DNA of 64,000 nucleotides from Afipia felis ATCC 53690 (lineage in GTDB: Bacteria > Pseudomonadota > Alphaproteobacteria > Rhizobiales > Xanthobacteraceae). The notes under the pieces were generated by a model, which did no database searches, was not told the origin of the DNA, and saw only the letters and a program-made list of their open reading frames with translations. Positions 40,307 through 48,126 of the stretch are shown here, piece by piece; position 1 is the first letter of the stretch, and each line of letters opens with the position of its first letter. A program made the translations under genes and the position numbers. Location of the stretch: positions 3,912,001 to 3,976,000 of the forward strand of contig NZ_KB375270.1 in NCBI RefSeq assembly GCF_000314735.2. Reading direction: 5' to 3'.

Positions 40307-43081
40307 ATGACGCTGTCGCGGCGCGAGTTCGTAAAATGGGTCACGGCGAACGGCATTGCACTTAGCCTCTCGACACTGGGGTATGCCCGGGAAGCTGATT
40401 TTGCCTCGCATGAAACATTGCCCGGACGCCAGAACTGGAATCCGGCCGCGAACGGGTTGGGTCGCGTGGACGGCTTCGCGAAGGTGACGGGTGCGAAGCT
40501 CTATGCATCTGACTTCCGTGCGTCCGATCTTCCCGGCTGGCCCAAGACAACAGCCCATGCGCTGCTCATCAGGGCGCCAGATGCCACCCATGTTTATACC
40601 GGCATGGATCTCGCGCGTCTGACCGGCGCGATGAAGCCTACGGTGGTCGTCACCGCGCAGGATCTTGAGAAAATAGGGGCTCGCGTTCCTGAATTCTACG
40701 CAGGCGATCTGTTCTGCCCGATTGGCAAGACGCCGCTCTATCTCGGTCAGCCCGTGGCACTTCTCCTGTTTGAAGCATTTGATGCATTCGACCAGGCGAG
40801 GCTTGCGCTGCGCGACGGCACATTCGTTCAGTTCGCTGAGGAAACAGGTCCGGTCGGAGCGCCCGACTATGGCGCATTCCGCTTCACGCGCGTTGCGGGC
40901 GCAACGCCGGATGCTCCTGACGTCTATTCGCCGTTGCAAGCAGGCTGGGTAATGCCACGCCGGGTCCAGAATTCGGCGCTGCCGGTCTGGTCGTCGGCTG
41001 CTCAACCTCGAACGGCTTACGCAAAGGCGGCGATGCTGGGAGAAAAAATCCGCGCCGAGCTTGCAGCTAAAAATCCTGACATGCTCGTGCTGGACCGGGA
41101 ATTCGAGACGCAATCGGTCGACCCCATGTTCCTTGAGCCCGAATCCGGGCTCGCCTGGTACGACTTGGCCAACAGTAAACTCGAACTCTTGCTCGGTGTG
41201 CAATCGCCCTATGAGGCGACCGAGTCGATTGCCCATTTGCTGGGGAAAGCGCGCGCCCCTTTCAAACCGGCTCGCATCAACGCGCAGTTCGCTCATATTG
41301 GCGGCGGGTTTGGAGGGCGGGATCATACACCTTTTATTCTCTACGTCGCTCTTGCGGCGATGTTCCTTCCGAACCGGCCGATCCGGCTTGCGCATGATCG
41401 CTATCAGCAATTTCAGGCAGGGATTAAACGTCATCCCTTCAAAATGCGGTCCCGGATCGGCATTGATCGCGCGAGTGGCAAGATCACGGCATTCGCAGCT
41501 GACCATGTGCTGGACGGAGGAGGGCTCGCCAATTTTTCGGCCAATGTCGCGACAGTTGCAGCCACGGCCGCAATCGGCATCTACGATGTTCCCAAAGTCG
41601 ATGTCACGACGGTTGCGCGGCACAGCCGAGGGGTGACTGCCGGATCGATGCGCGGCTATGGCACGTTGCAAACGATGACGGCGCTCGAGGTGTTGATCGA
41701 TGAGGCCGCGACAGCGCTGCCGCTTGATCCGATTGAATTCAGGCGACGCAATGCGCTCAAGCCGAACGGCCGGACTATGACGGGAAATCCGTATAGCGTC
41801 TCGGTGCGCACCACGGAAATTCTGGACAAGCTTGAAAAGCATCCGATCTGCCGAGATCGAACGCAAGAAAAAGCCAGAACACAGAGGGATGGTACACTTG
41901 TCGGTACCGGGGTTGCCTGTGTTACCAAGGACTACGGCGCCGGCGCGGACTGTTCGCTGGGGCGCGTGGAAATCGACCGGGATGGCCGGATTGCGATCTA
42001 TTGCGACCATGTCGAGATGGGAAATGGTATCGGCACTGCGCTGGCCAACCGCGTGGCGGTCCATCTCGGTGGGATCGCGGATGAGGTCGCGGTCGCGCGC
42101 GTTGATACTTACGCAGCACTCGAACTCGTAACTTCTGGCGATGCCTATACTATGGACCAGAAGACGCAGGATATCGCAGCGAAGAATCCGCGCTGGGTGC
42201 CTGCCATCAGCTCTCCGACGAGCGCCTCCATTGGCGCGCATGTGGGGACGCATTCTGCGGCCGAGGCTGCTCGCGTGATCTTTCGTTTCGGCTTGTGGCC
42301 CGCGGCGCTCGCTATGTGGAATATCGCTCCAAACGATGCGAGAGCGAAAGACTGGTCCAAAGCAAGCTGGAAAGATGGGCAACTCGTGATGCCGGGCGTG
42401 CGGCCGCTGGCGTTACCGTCGCTCGCCGCCGCTGCGCATGCGCGCAACCTCGTGACCGGTGCTATCGCACACAGTTTTTCACGATGGGCATGGTCACATG
42501 CACGTTTCCCGGTATCGGGCGAGCAGTGGGCTGGCGACATAGATGCCCTGGCGATCCGCAAGGGTAATGGGCGGTTTCAGCGGCTCAATCGTAACCATGT
42601 CAAATTTCCGCCGACCGACAACAACCGGATCGGCACGGTCTATACCTCGATGTGCGGAACGCTTGTCCGTGTGGAAATCAAGCGCGCGACGGGAGTGCTG
42701 CGTATCGCGAAAGCCTATAGCGTTTTCGAGTGCGGGCAGGCGTTGGTGCCGGAAGTCGTGCTGGGACAATCGCAGGGCGGCTTTGCGATGGGCGTGGGTT
42801 ATGCATTGCTTGAAACATTGCCTCCATACGAAGGTGGCCCGGGCAATGGTCAATGGAATCTCGGCCAGTATCTTGTGGCGCGTGGATCGGATTTGCCGCT
42901 GCATGATCTCGAGATCGAAATGCTGCCACCGTTGACGCCGGACGAACCTCCCAAAGGCATGGCGGAGGTCGTCATGATCCCCGTCGTTCCCGCGATTCTG
43001 AACGCCATCTTTGACGCTACCGGGCATCGATTCCAATCCTTGCCGGTTACCCAAAGCGTCCTCAAGGGAGCGCTTACATGA
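40307..43081 (+). CDS. Tat-exported xanthine-oxidase-family molybdenum hydroxylase, large subunit
   Basis: The 924-residue protein begins with a Tat-type leader (SRREFVKWVTANGIALSLS) and has the aldehyde oxidase/xanthine dehydrogenase a/b hammerhead (residues about 45-150) and molybdopterin domains. The MCD-binding motif is GGGFGGRDHT, the second loop GSMRGYGTLQT, and the catalytic glutamate motif reads GMAEV where GxGE is usual. It resembles the IorB branch (isoquinoline 1-oxidoreductase), periplasmic enzymes that pass electrons to cytochrome c. The substrate is unknown; N-heterocycles or aldehydes are possible. Its stop overlaps the 2Fe-2S subunit start. Confidence 0.9.
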   Translation: MTLSRREFVKWVTANGIALSLSTLGYAREADFASHETLPGRQNWNPAANGLGRVDGFAKVTGAKLYASDFRASDLPGWPKTTAHALLIRAPDATHVYTGMDLARLTGAMKPTVVVTAQDLEKIGARVPEFYAGDLFCPIGKTPLYLGQPVALLLFEAFDAFDQARLALRDGTFVQFAEETGPVGAPDYGAFRFTRVAGATPDAPDVYSPLQAGWVMPRRVQNSALPVWSSAAQPRTAYAKAAMLGEKIRAELAAKNPDMLVLDREFETQSVDPMFLEPESGLAWYDLANSKLELLLGVQSPYEATESIAHLLGKARAPFKPARINAQFAHIGGGFGGRDHTPFILYVALAAMFLPNRPIRLAHDRYQQFQAGIKRHPFKMRSRIGIDRASGKITAFAADHVLDGGGLANFSANVATVAATAAIGIYDVPKVDVTTVARHSRGVTAGSMRGYGTLQTMTALEVLIDEAATALPLDPIEFRRRNALKPNGRTMTGNPYSVSVRTTEILDKLEKHPICRDRTQEKARTQRDGTLVGTGVACVTKDYGAGADCSLGRVEIDRDGRIAIYCDHVEMGNGIGTALANRVAVHLGGIADEVAVARVDTYAALELVTSGDAYTMDQKTQDIAAKNPRWVPAISSPTSASIGAHVGTHSAAEAARVIFRFGLWPAALAMWNIAPNDARAKDWSKASWKDGQLVMPGVRPLALPSLAAAAHARNLVTGAIAHSFSRWAWSHARFPVSGEQWAGDIDALAIRKGNGRFQRLNRNHVKFPPTDNNRIGTVYTSMCGTLVRVEIKRATGVLRIAKAYSVFECGQALVPEVVLGQSQGGFAMGVGYALLETLPPYEGGPGNGQWNLGQYLVARGSDLPLHDLEIEMLPPLTPDEPPKGMAEVVMIPVVPAILNAIFDATGHRFQSLPVTQSVLKGALT

Positions 43082-43593
43082 TGATGCTCGCCGTGACGAT
43101 CAACGGGCATGCTCATGGCCCGACAGAGGTGCGCGACGATCTCACCATGAATGATTTCTTGCGTGAGCATCTTGGGATGACTGGTACCAAGTTCGGTTGC
43201 GGCGCTGCGCAATGCCTGAGTTGCGCGGTGATCGTCGACGATCCGGACGGGACGAGTTACACGCGCCCGACCTGTATCGTCGCTGCCACCGAATTCAACG
43301 GCAAGGCAATCCGCACTGTCGAAGGCCACGCAAAAGATGGGCAACTTTCGTCTCTGCAAAAATCCTTCGTCGAGCATTTCGCATTTCAATGTGGCTATTG
43401 CACCGCAGGATTTCTCAATGAAGGACAGGTGCTGCTGGAGCGTCTTGCAAAGGCGCCTGTCCCTCGCGCGGAGCTTGAAAACACGATTGCCGAGGCATTC
43501 GACGGGCATCTTTGCCGCTGCACCGGTTACATCAAGTACCACCAGGCCGTGCGAGATGTGGTTCTGGCTGAAGCGCACCGCTATCTCAAATAA
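43078..43593 (+). CDS. 2Fe-2S subunit of the molybdenum hydroxylase
   Basis: The 171-residue small subunit has the plant-type 2Fe-2S domain ([17 protein letters not shown]) and the C-terminal helical 2Fe-2S domain ([10 protein letters not shown], then [12 protein letters not shown]). It has no signal peptide, so it is probably carried through the Tat system with the large subunit. Its start overlaps the large-subunit stop by four bases. It passes electrons from the molybdenum site outward, presumably to the cytochrome encoded next. Confidence 0.93.
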   Translation: MMMLAVTINGHAHGPTEVRDDLTMNDFLREHLGMTGTKFGCGAAQCLSCAVIVDDPDGTSYTRPTCIVAATEFNGKAIRTVEGHAKDGQLSSLQKSFVEHFAFQCGYCTAGFLNEGQVLLERLAKAPVPRAELENTIAEAFDGHLCRCTGYIKYHQAVRDVVLAEAHRYLK

Positions 43594-43613
43594 CGGCTGA
43601 CGGAGCGAATGAG

Positions 43614-44222
43614 ATGACGGCCGGGATAAGAACGTACGCTTTAGCGCTTGCTGTTTTGATGACGTATATGCTGGCGGCCTATGCCGTTGTCCCGACTCCA
43701 TCGAACGAGCTTGCTTCTCCGGAAAGCTTTTCCTCGATCCCGGATCAACCGGCGCGCTCGGCAGCAATATTTACGGAGCTTGGCAAGGTTCTCACGAGTC
43801 CCCGCTGCGTCAATTGTCATCCTGCCGGCGATCGACCCCATCAGGGCGATCTGGGCCGTCCTCATCAGCCTCCGGTCGAACGAGGAGCCGATGGTCTGGG
43901 AGCCGCGGCGATGCGGTGTCCGATCTGTCATCAGAAAGCGAATTTCGAGCCGGGCCGTGTGCCGGGCCATCCGGAGTGGCATCTAGCGCCGCGTGAAATG
44001 GCGTGGGAAGGCAAGACGATCGGTGAGATCTGCGTCCAGATCAAGGATCCAGCACGCAACGGTGGCCTGAAGCTGGAAGATCTTATCCATCACATCGGGG
44101 AAGATACTCTGGTTGGCTGGGCTTGGGCTCCGGGCTTCGGTCGTACGCCTGCTCCAGGGACACAGAAGGAAGCGCGTGCGCTCGTCGAGGCATGGATCGG
44201 GACCGGCGCGGTTTGCCCGTGA
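43614..44222 (+). CDS. Diheme cytochrome c of the molybdenum-hydroxylase operon
   Basis: The 202-residue protein has an N-terminal membrane/signal segment ([18 protein letters not shown]) and two heme-binding motifs, CVNCH (near residue 66) and CPICH (near 103). The spacing and the [15 protein letters not shown] tail do not match a familiar small cytochrome. It lies 20 bases after the 2Fe-2S subunit gene, so it is the probable electron acceptor in the periplasm, handing electrons towards the respiratory chain. It is the last gene of the operon. Confidence 0.85.
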   Translation: MTAGIRTYALALAVLMTYMLAAYAVVPTPSNELASPESFSSIPDQPARSAAIFTELGKVLTSPRCVNCHPAGDRPHQGDLGRPHQPPVERGADGLGAAAMRCPICHQKANFEPGRVPGHPEWHLAPREMAWEGKTIGEICVQIKDPARNGGLKLEDLIHHIGEDTLVGWAWAPGFGRTPAPGTQKEARALVEAWIGTGAVCP

Positions 44223-44354
44223 AGTCGAGGGTCGTAGCGTAGTTCGCGGCATGCGGAATCGACGATCTCACGGCTTTATGCTTGATCGCGAGACGGGGCG
44301 CTTTGCAGCGGAAAGATTTCCAACCAGAAGAGCAGGTGATGTTGATGTGACATC

Positions 44355-44531
44355 CTACTGCGGTTGAGCGTCTAACTCCTGCTTAAGAACATCGATCAGT
44401 TCTTGATTGGTTGTCTCAATGCGAAGATATCCGTTCCAAGTTACCGGGCCGACTTTGGCTTGATTTGTCGTGAGATTGTTTCGGAGGACCGAGAATTGCT
44501 CTCTGTGGCGAGGCGGAATGAGCAGTTCCAT
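44355..44531 (-). CDS. Small hypothetical protein
   Basis: The start at 44531 is supported by GTGGAGG eight bases upstream on the minus strand; the 58-residue product begins MELLIPPRHREQFSVLRNN and ends with a regular acidic helix (TTNQELIDVLKQELDA). There is no signal peptide or membrane helix. I recognise no family. The gene stands alone between the molybdenum-hydroxylase operon and ccoS. Confidence 0.55.
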   Translation of the reverse strand: MELLIPPRHREQFSVLRNNLTTNQAKVGPVTWNGYLRIETTNQELIDVLKQELDAQPQ

Positions 44532-44879
44532 CTTAAAAACCTCCACGGCTATGACTCTCGGATGAAAAAGGAAACCGAGATTTGGGCTGCTGCAATCGCT
44601 GACGTCCGCTTTACCGAGACAACTCATACGAAGATTCGCCATTTCGAATCGCTAGCTGCCATACCAAATGGGATTTCTGGCCAGAGTATGTCACTCATTT
44701 AAGGTTGGGATTCGAAGGGCAGGCGAGGAGCGAGAGGCACAGTTAAATCGCCGGGGCGAAAACGATGTCGTTATTGCCCCTAAGACGGTGATCTGAAGTG
44801 CTATGATGGTGACAGTCTTGGCTGCGAGCGTCTATTCTAGGATCATTCGAGGTCCATTCGCTCACTCTAATTTATGAGC
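44532..44879. other. Intergenic region without supported gene
   Basis: About 350 bases hold no reading frame I can support on either strand; a plus-strand frame to 44702 runs antisense to the small gene. The region separates the small gene at 44355-44531 from the end of ccoS. Confidence 0.45.
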
Positions 44880-44895
44880 TTAGGCATCCGCCTAA
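44880..44895 (-). terminator. Hairpin at the ccoS stop codon
   Basis: TTAGGC and GCCTAA pair around the loop ATCC, overlapping the ccoS stop codon (44892-44894). It is the end of the run of minus-strand oxidase genes, so it may act as a terminator, but no T-tract follows. Confidence 0.3.
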
Positions 44896-45044
44896 AGCGG
44901 CACGTCCTTGTCGTCGAGCAGGATGCGTTCTGCGGCGCCGTTGAGGTCGTCATATTGCCCGTTGCGGAGCGCCCACATGAAGGCGCCGAGACCGGCGAGA
45001 CCGAGCAGCAGTGCGACGGGAACGAGAAACAGGAAATTGTCCAT
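44892..45044 (-). CDS. ccoS: Cbb3 oxidase assembly protein CcoS
   Basis: The 50-residue protein starts MDNFLFLVPVALLLGLAGL, one membrane helix, followed by the CcoS hallmark FMWALRNGQYDDLNGAAERIL ending in acidic residues. CcoS is needed for heme and copper insertion into the cbb3 oxidase. Longer upstream starts in the frame are not conserved in style. Here ccoS follows DUF2189 with about 230 bases between, while ccoG, ccoH and ccoI, which usually precede it, are absent. Confidence 0.9.
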   Translation of the reverse strand: MDNFLFLVPVALLLGLAGLGAFMWALRNGQYDDLNGAAERILLDDKDVPL

Positions 45045-45078
45045 CACGCATGCTCCATGATAGTTGGAGAGATGTGCG

Positions 45079-45263
45079 TTACATATCCCGGATAGCAATC
45101 CGCGCCTGGATCAGAACCTCGCCGTCCTTGTTGACGTCGTTCGCCACCGTCAGTGCGGATGCCTCCGGCGGAGGTGCAACACATCATCGGCTTCTCCAAC
45201 GCCCCCTTCACGATGAATACTGGCGCGAAGGGCTTTCACGACCCGGCGGCGCAGCGCCGCTGA
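45079..45263. pseudogene. Possible gene fragments between DUF2189 gene and ccoS
   Basis: Two short coding-like stretches lie here on opposite strands. On the minus strand (45079-45180) a frame without start ends LTVANDVNKDGEVLIQARI then AIRDM and stop. On the plus strand (45159-45263) a 34-codon frame reads EVQHIIGFSNAPFTMNTGAK then GFHDPAAQRR and stop. Either looks more protein-like than random, but I cannot identify them, and they overlap for about 20 bases. They may be remains left where ccoGHI would lie. Confidence 0.25.
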
Positions 45264-45273
45264 GTAATTCAGG

Positions 45274-46083
45274 TCAGGTCGCCTTCGCGGCAACCGGAGC
45301 AGCTTTCATCGCTTCATAAGCATGCCAGGTGCCATGCCCAAGCACCGGGAACACAACGATCAAGCCGAGCAGGCCGGTGGCGAGGGACAGCAGGAACAGT
45401 CCCAGTACAATCGCGCCCCAGGTTAGCATGACTGGCAGGTTCTTGCCGACTAGCGCGAAGCTCGTGCCCATCGCGGTCAGCGCATCGACGCGTTGCTCGA
45501 GCTGCATTGGAATCGAGAAGGCGCTGATGGCGAAAGAGAAGGAGGCGAACAATGCACCTACGGCGCTGCCGACAATCAACATCGCCCATCCGATCGGCGT
45601 GGAGAATAGCATCGCGGCGACATGGTCGAGGCCGGGGAAGGGCAGCAGCCCGAAGAACAGTGCGTAGATGATGACGGCAGCGCGCATCCAGACCAGCATC
45701 AGCAGGCACAGCAGTACGCCTGTGAACAGGATTTGTGGCCCTGCAGCTGGGCGCACGAAGATCATCCGCGTCAGGCTAACAGGTTCGCCGTGCGCGATCT
45801 GCCGGCTCTTGGCGTAGGTGCCGATCGCGAGCAGCGGCCCCATCACCATGAATCCGGCGAGTGCCGGAAACAGGATGTAATCCCGGCCAAACAGGAACAG
45901 ACCATCGATGATCGCTGCCGACAGGAGAAAGATCAGCATGCCATAGGCAATGCTCGGGCCGGGCACGGTGCGGAAATCCCGCCAGCCCTGCGCGAGCCAT
46001 TTGAATGCGGTTGCGGACGGCAGATTGCGCGCCCAGCGGTTTTCGTGTGGCAGTGGCGGAACTACTGCCGGAATGACAACCAT
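45274..46083 (-). CDS. DUF2189 membrane protein
   Basis: The 269-residue protein has a cytoplasmic N terminus and six or so hydrophobic helices, with the family's WLAQGWRDF segment near the start and a GHGTWHAYEAM segment near the end. DUF2189 proteins commonly accompany cbb3 oxidase genes in alphaproteobacteria. The function is not known. It begins 12 bases after the small membrane protein gene that follows ccoP. Confidence 0.88.
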   Translation of the reverse strand: MVVIPAVVPPLPHENRWARNLPSATAFKWLAQGWRDFRTVPGPSIAYGMLIFLLSAAIIDGLFLFGRDYILFPALAGFMVMGPLLAIGTYAKSRQIAHGEPVSLTRMIFVRPAAGPQILFTGVLLCLLMLVWMRAAVIIYALFFGLLPFPGLDHVAAMLFSTPIGWAMLIVGSAVGALFASFSFAISAFSIPMQLEQRVDALTAMGTSFALVGKNLPVMLTWGAIVLGLFLLSLATGLLGLIVVFPVLGHGTWHAYEAMKAAPVAAKAT

Positions 46084-46095
46084 GTCAGCCCCCGT

Positions 46096-46308
46096 TTATT
46101 TCGGCGTGCAGGACGATTGCGCGGCGCTGAAAGAGCCGTGCGAGGCGTTACCGTTGCCAAGCCTCAGATGCGATACGCAATCCGGTTGCGATGTTATGGC
46201 TACATGCACGAAATGCCAGTTCGCGGCGGCAAAGATGAGAATGATTGCAGTTGCGATCACCCACATCGTCAGGCGGCCGCGGCGGCCAAGGGAAATGCCG
46301 GTGCTCAT
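46096..46308 (-). CDS. Small membrane protein after ccoP
   Basis: The 70-residue product starts at 46308, overlapping the ccoP stop (ATGA). It has a basic N terminus (LGRRGRLTM), one membrane helix (WVIATAIILIFAAANWHFV) and a short Cys-containing tail. I find no known family. The overlap and position between ccoP and the DUF2189 gene show that it belongs to the oxidase operon, at the place where ccoH-type proteins may occur, though it is much shorter than CcoH. Confidence 0.72.
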   Translation of the reverse strand: MSTGISLGRRGRLTMWVIATAIILIFAAANWHFVHVAITSQPDCVSHLRLGNGNASHGSFSAAQSSCTPK

Positions 46309-47186
46309 GGCTTCGGACTCCGCAGGTCGGTGATGTAAAGCGCAAGGATCTTGCGGTCGACGTCCGACAGCCGGCCTTCCCATGTCGGCATATGGCCTTG
46401 CCGCCCGCCCCAGACGGTGTTGGTGATCGACTGGGTGTCGCCGCCGTAAATCCAGAACGCATCGGTCAGGTCGGGCGCGCCGGCTTCATGGCTGCCCTTG
46501 GCGTCCTCGCCGTGACAAGCGACGCAATTCGCGGCGAAGACTTCCTTGCCGGCTGCGATCTTGTCAGCGGGAATGGTTTTGTCGCCGGGGTGGGAGAGGC
46601 TGCGGACGAACGCGACCACCTTGTCGATGTCAGGACGCTGCAGGATGCTGTCACGCCCAAAAGCGGGCATTTGCGAACTGCGGCTGTCCGGATGAGCGGA
46701 GTTGATACCGACGCGGATGGTCTGGGCGATCTCCTCCGGGCTTCCGCCCCACAACCACGATTGTGTGGTGAGGTTGGGGAAGCCCTTGTTGCCCCTGGCG
46801 TCGCGGCCGTGGCAGGCGGCGCAATTGTCGCCGAACAGGGCCCGGCCAGATTCTCGCACCACGTCCATCAGTTGCGGGTCTTTCTGGATATCCGCAAAGC
46901 TCTTGCTTTCGATTTGTTGTGTCCAGTGAGCGCGGTCGAGTGCGGCCTGTTTGACCGACTGGGTGACATCGGCGCGGACGTCGTCGCCGAGCAATCCCTT
47001 GGTGTAGGTGGTGCCGACCGGCCAGGTTGGCATCAGCACCCAGTATCCGAGGGAGAACAGCGCGGTCGCGAGCAGGAAGAAATAGATTACGCGCGGTACC
47101 GGTGTGTTCAGCTCGGTGATGCCGTTCCATTCGTGGCCGGTGGAAAGATGCCCGGTGTAGGGGTCGCGGATGAAATGGTCACCCAT
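46305..47186 (-). CDS. ccoP: Cbb3-type cytochrome c oxidase subunit III (diheme)
   Basis: The 293-residue protein has the N-terminal FixP region with one membrane helix (HEWNGITELNTPVPRV, then YFFLLATALFSLGYW) and two cytochrome c domains with CAACH and CVACH. Distal methionines are in SQMPAFGRD and GHMPTWEG. It passes electrons from soluble cytochromes to CcoO and CcoN. It is the last of the four structural genes. Confidence 0.97.
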   Translation of the reverse strand: MGDHFIRDPYTGHLSTGHEWNGITELNTPVPRVIYFFLLATALFSLGYWVLMPTWPVGTTYTKGLLGDDVRADVTQSVKQAALDRAHWTQQIESKSFADIQKDPQLMDVVRESGRALFGDNCAACHGRDARGNKGFPNLTTQSWLWGGSPEEIAQTIRVGINSAHPDSRSSQMPAFGRDSILQRPDIDKVVAFVRSLSHPGDKTIPADKIAAGKEVFAANCVACHGEDAKGSHEAGAPDLTDAFWIYGGDTQSITNTVWGGRQGHMPTWEGRLSDVDRKILALYITDLRSPKP

Positions 47187-47189
47187 GGT

Positions 47190-47381
47190 CTAGTCCTTCG
47201 GAGTCTTGTCGTTGGCGGGACGGTCTTCCTTATCTTCGAGAATGGCGCGCCCAGCGCGATCGAACTTCTTCTTGTTCGAGGGCCAATAAACGTAGATGAC
47301 GACGGCGGCCGAAAACGCCAGCAGGTAGAATAACCCGTACGATTTGGAGAGCCAGACGAGAACGTCGTGATCGAGGTTCAT
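47190..47381 (-). CDS. ccoQ: Cbb3 oxidase small subunit IV
   Basis: The 63-residue protein has one membrane helix (YGLFYLLAFSAAVVIYVYW) followed by a basic, then acidic tail (PSNKKKFDRAGRAILEDKED), the typical CcoQ form. It stabilises the oxidase core against oxygen. The start overlaps the ccoO stop; ccoP follows three bases later. Confidence 0.95.
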   Translation of the reverse strand: MNLDHDVLVWLSKSYGLFYLLAFSAAVVIYVYWPSNKKKFDRAGRAILEDKEDRPANDKTPKD

Positions 47382-48121
47382 GGCGTTCCTCCTGCATCCG
47401 CGACCGGCTTCCCGGTGATATCGGTCAGACGGCCGAGAACTTGCAGATAGGCCACCAGCGCGTCCATTTCGGTCAACTGACTGGGTTTGCCATCGAAGGC
47501 GCGGACGTTGGTGTCCTTGCCATAGCGCTTGGTCACGCCGTCGGCGTCACTCGAATCCGGCGCAGCCTGCCCGTAGGCGTCGGCAGTGGCATTGGCGATC
47601 ATGTCGTCGGTGTAGGGAACGCCGACAGCACGCTGCGCCTTCAAATGGTCGCCTAGATCGTCGGTCCGCAATTCAGTGCGCGACAGCCAGGCATAGGCCG
47701 GCATCACGGATTCCGGCACCACGTCGCGCGGGTTGTTGAGATGGATGACCTGCCATTCGTCGGAATACTTACCGCCGATCCGCGCGAGGTCGGGTCCGGT
47801 GCGCTTCGATCCCCACAGCATCGGGTGATCATATTTGGATTCAACTGCGAGCGAGTAATGGCCATAACGCTCCACCTCGTCGCGCAGGGTGCGGATCATC
47901 TGCGAGTGGCACGCATAGCAGCCCTCGCGGATGTAGATGTTGCGTCCTGCGAGTTCGAGCGGCGTATAGACGCGCATGTTCGGCGCGTCTTCCACCGTCT
48001 GGTGGATGGTGAATAGCGGCGCGATCTCGAACAGGCCGCCGACGCTGGCGACGGCGATGATCATCAGCACCAGGCCGATCGACTTGCGCTCGAGGCGATA
48101 GTGAAATCCAAACATCGACAT
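47378..48121 (-). CDS. ccoO: Cbb3-type cytochrome c oxidase subunit II (monoheme)
   Basis: The start at 48121 gives 247 residues, beginning SMFGFHYRLERKSIGL. There is one membrane helix (about 15-35) and a cytochrome c domain with CYACH, then GPDLARIGGKYSDEW and an ESVMPAYAWL segment with the distal methionine. It relays electrons to the catalytic subunit. It starts five bases after the ccoN stop. Confidence 0.96.
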   Translation of the reverse strand: MSMFGFHYRLERKSIGLVLMIIAVASVGGLFEIAPLFTIHQTVEDAPNMRVYTPLELAGRNIYIREGCYACHSQMIRTLRDEVERYGHYSLAVESKYDHPMLWGSKRTGPDLARIGGKYSDEWQVIHLNNPRDVVPESVMPAYAWLSRTELRTDDLGDHLKAQRAVGVPYTDDMIANATADAYGQAAPDSSDADGVTKRYGKDTNVRAFDGKPSQLTEMDALVAYLQVLGRLTDITGKPVADAGGTP

Positions 48122-48126
48122 CGGCT

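Noticed and set aside
39938..42382. Long minus-strand ORF (814 codons)
   Set aside because: It lies antisense to the deacetylase and molybdenum-hydroxylase genes, which have clear domains; its product is rich in Arg, His and Cys and shows no family features.
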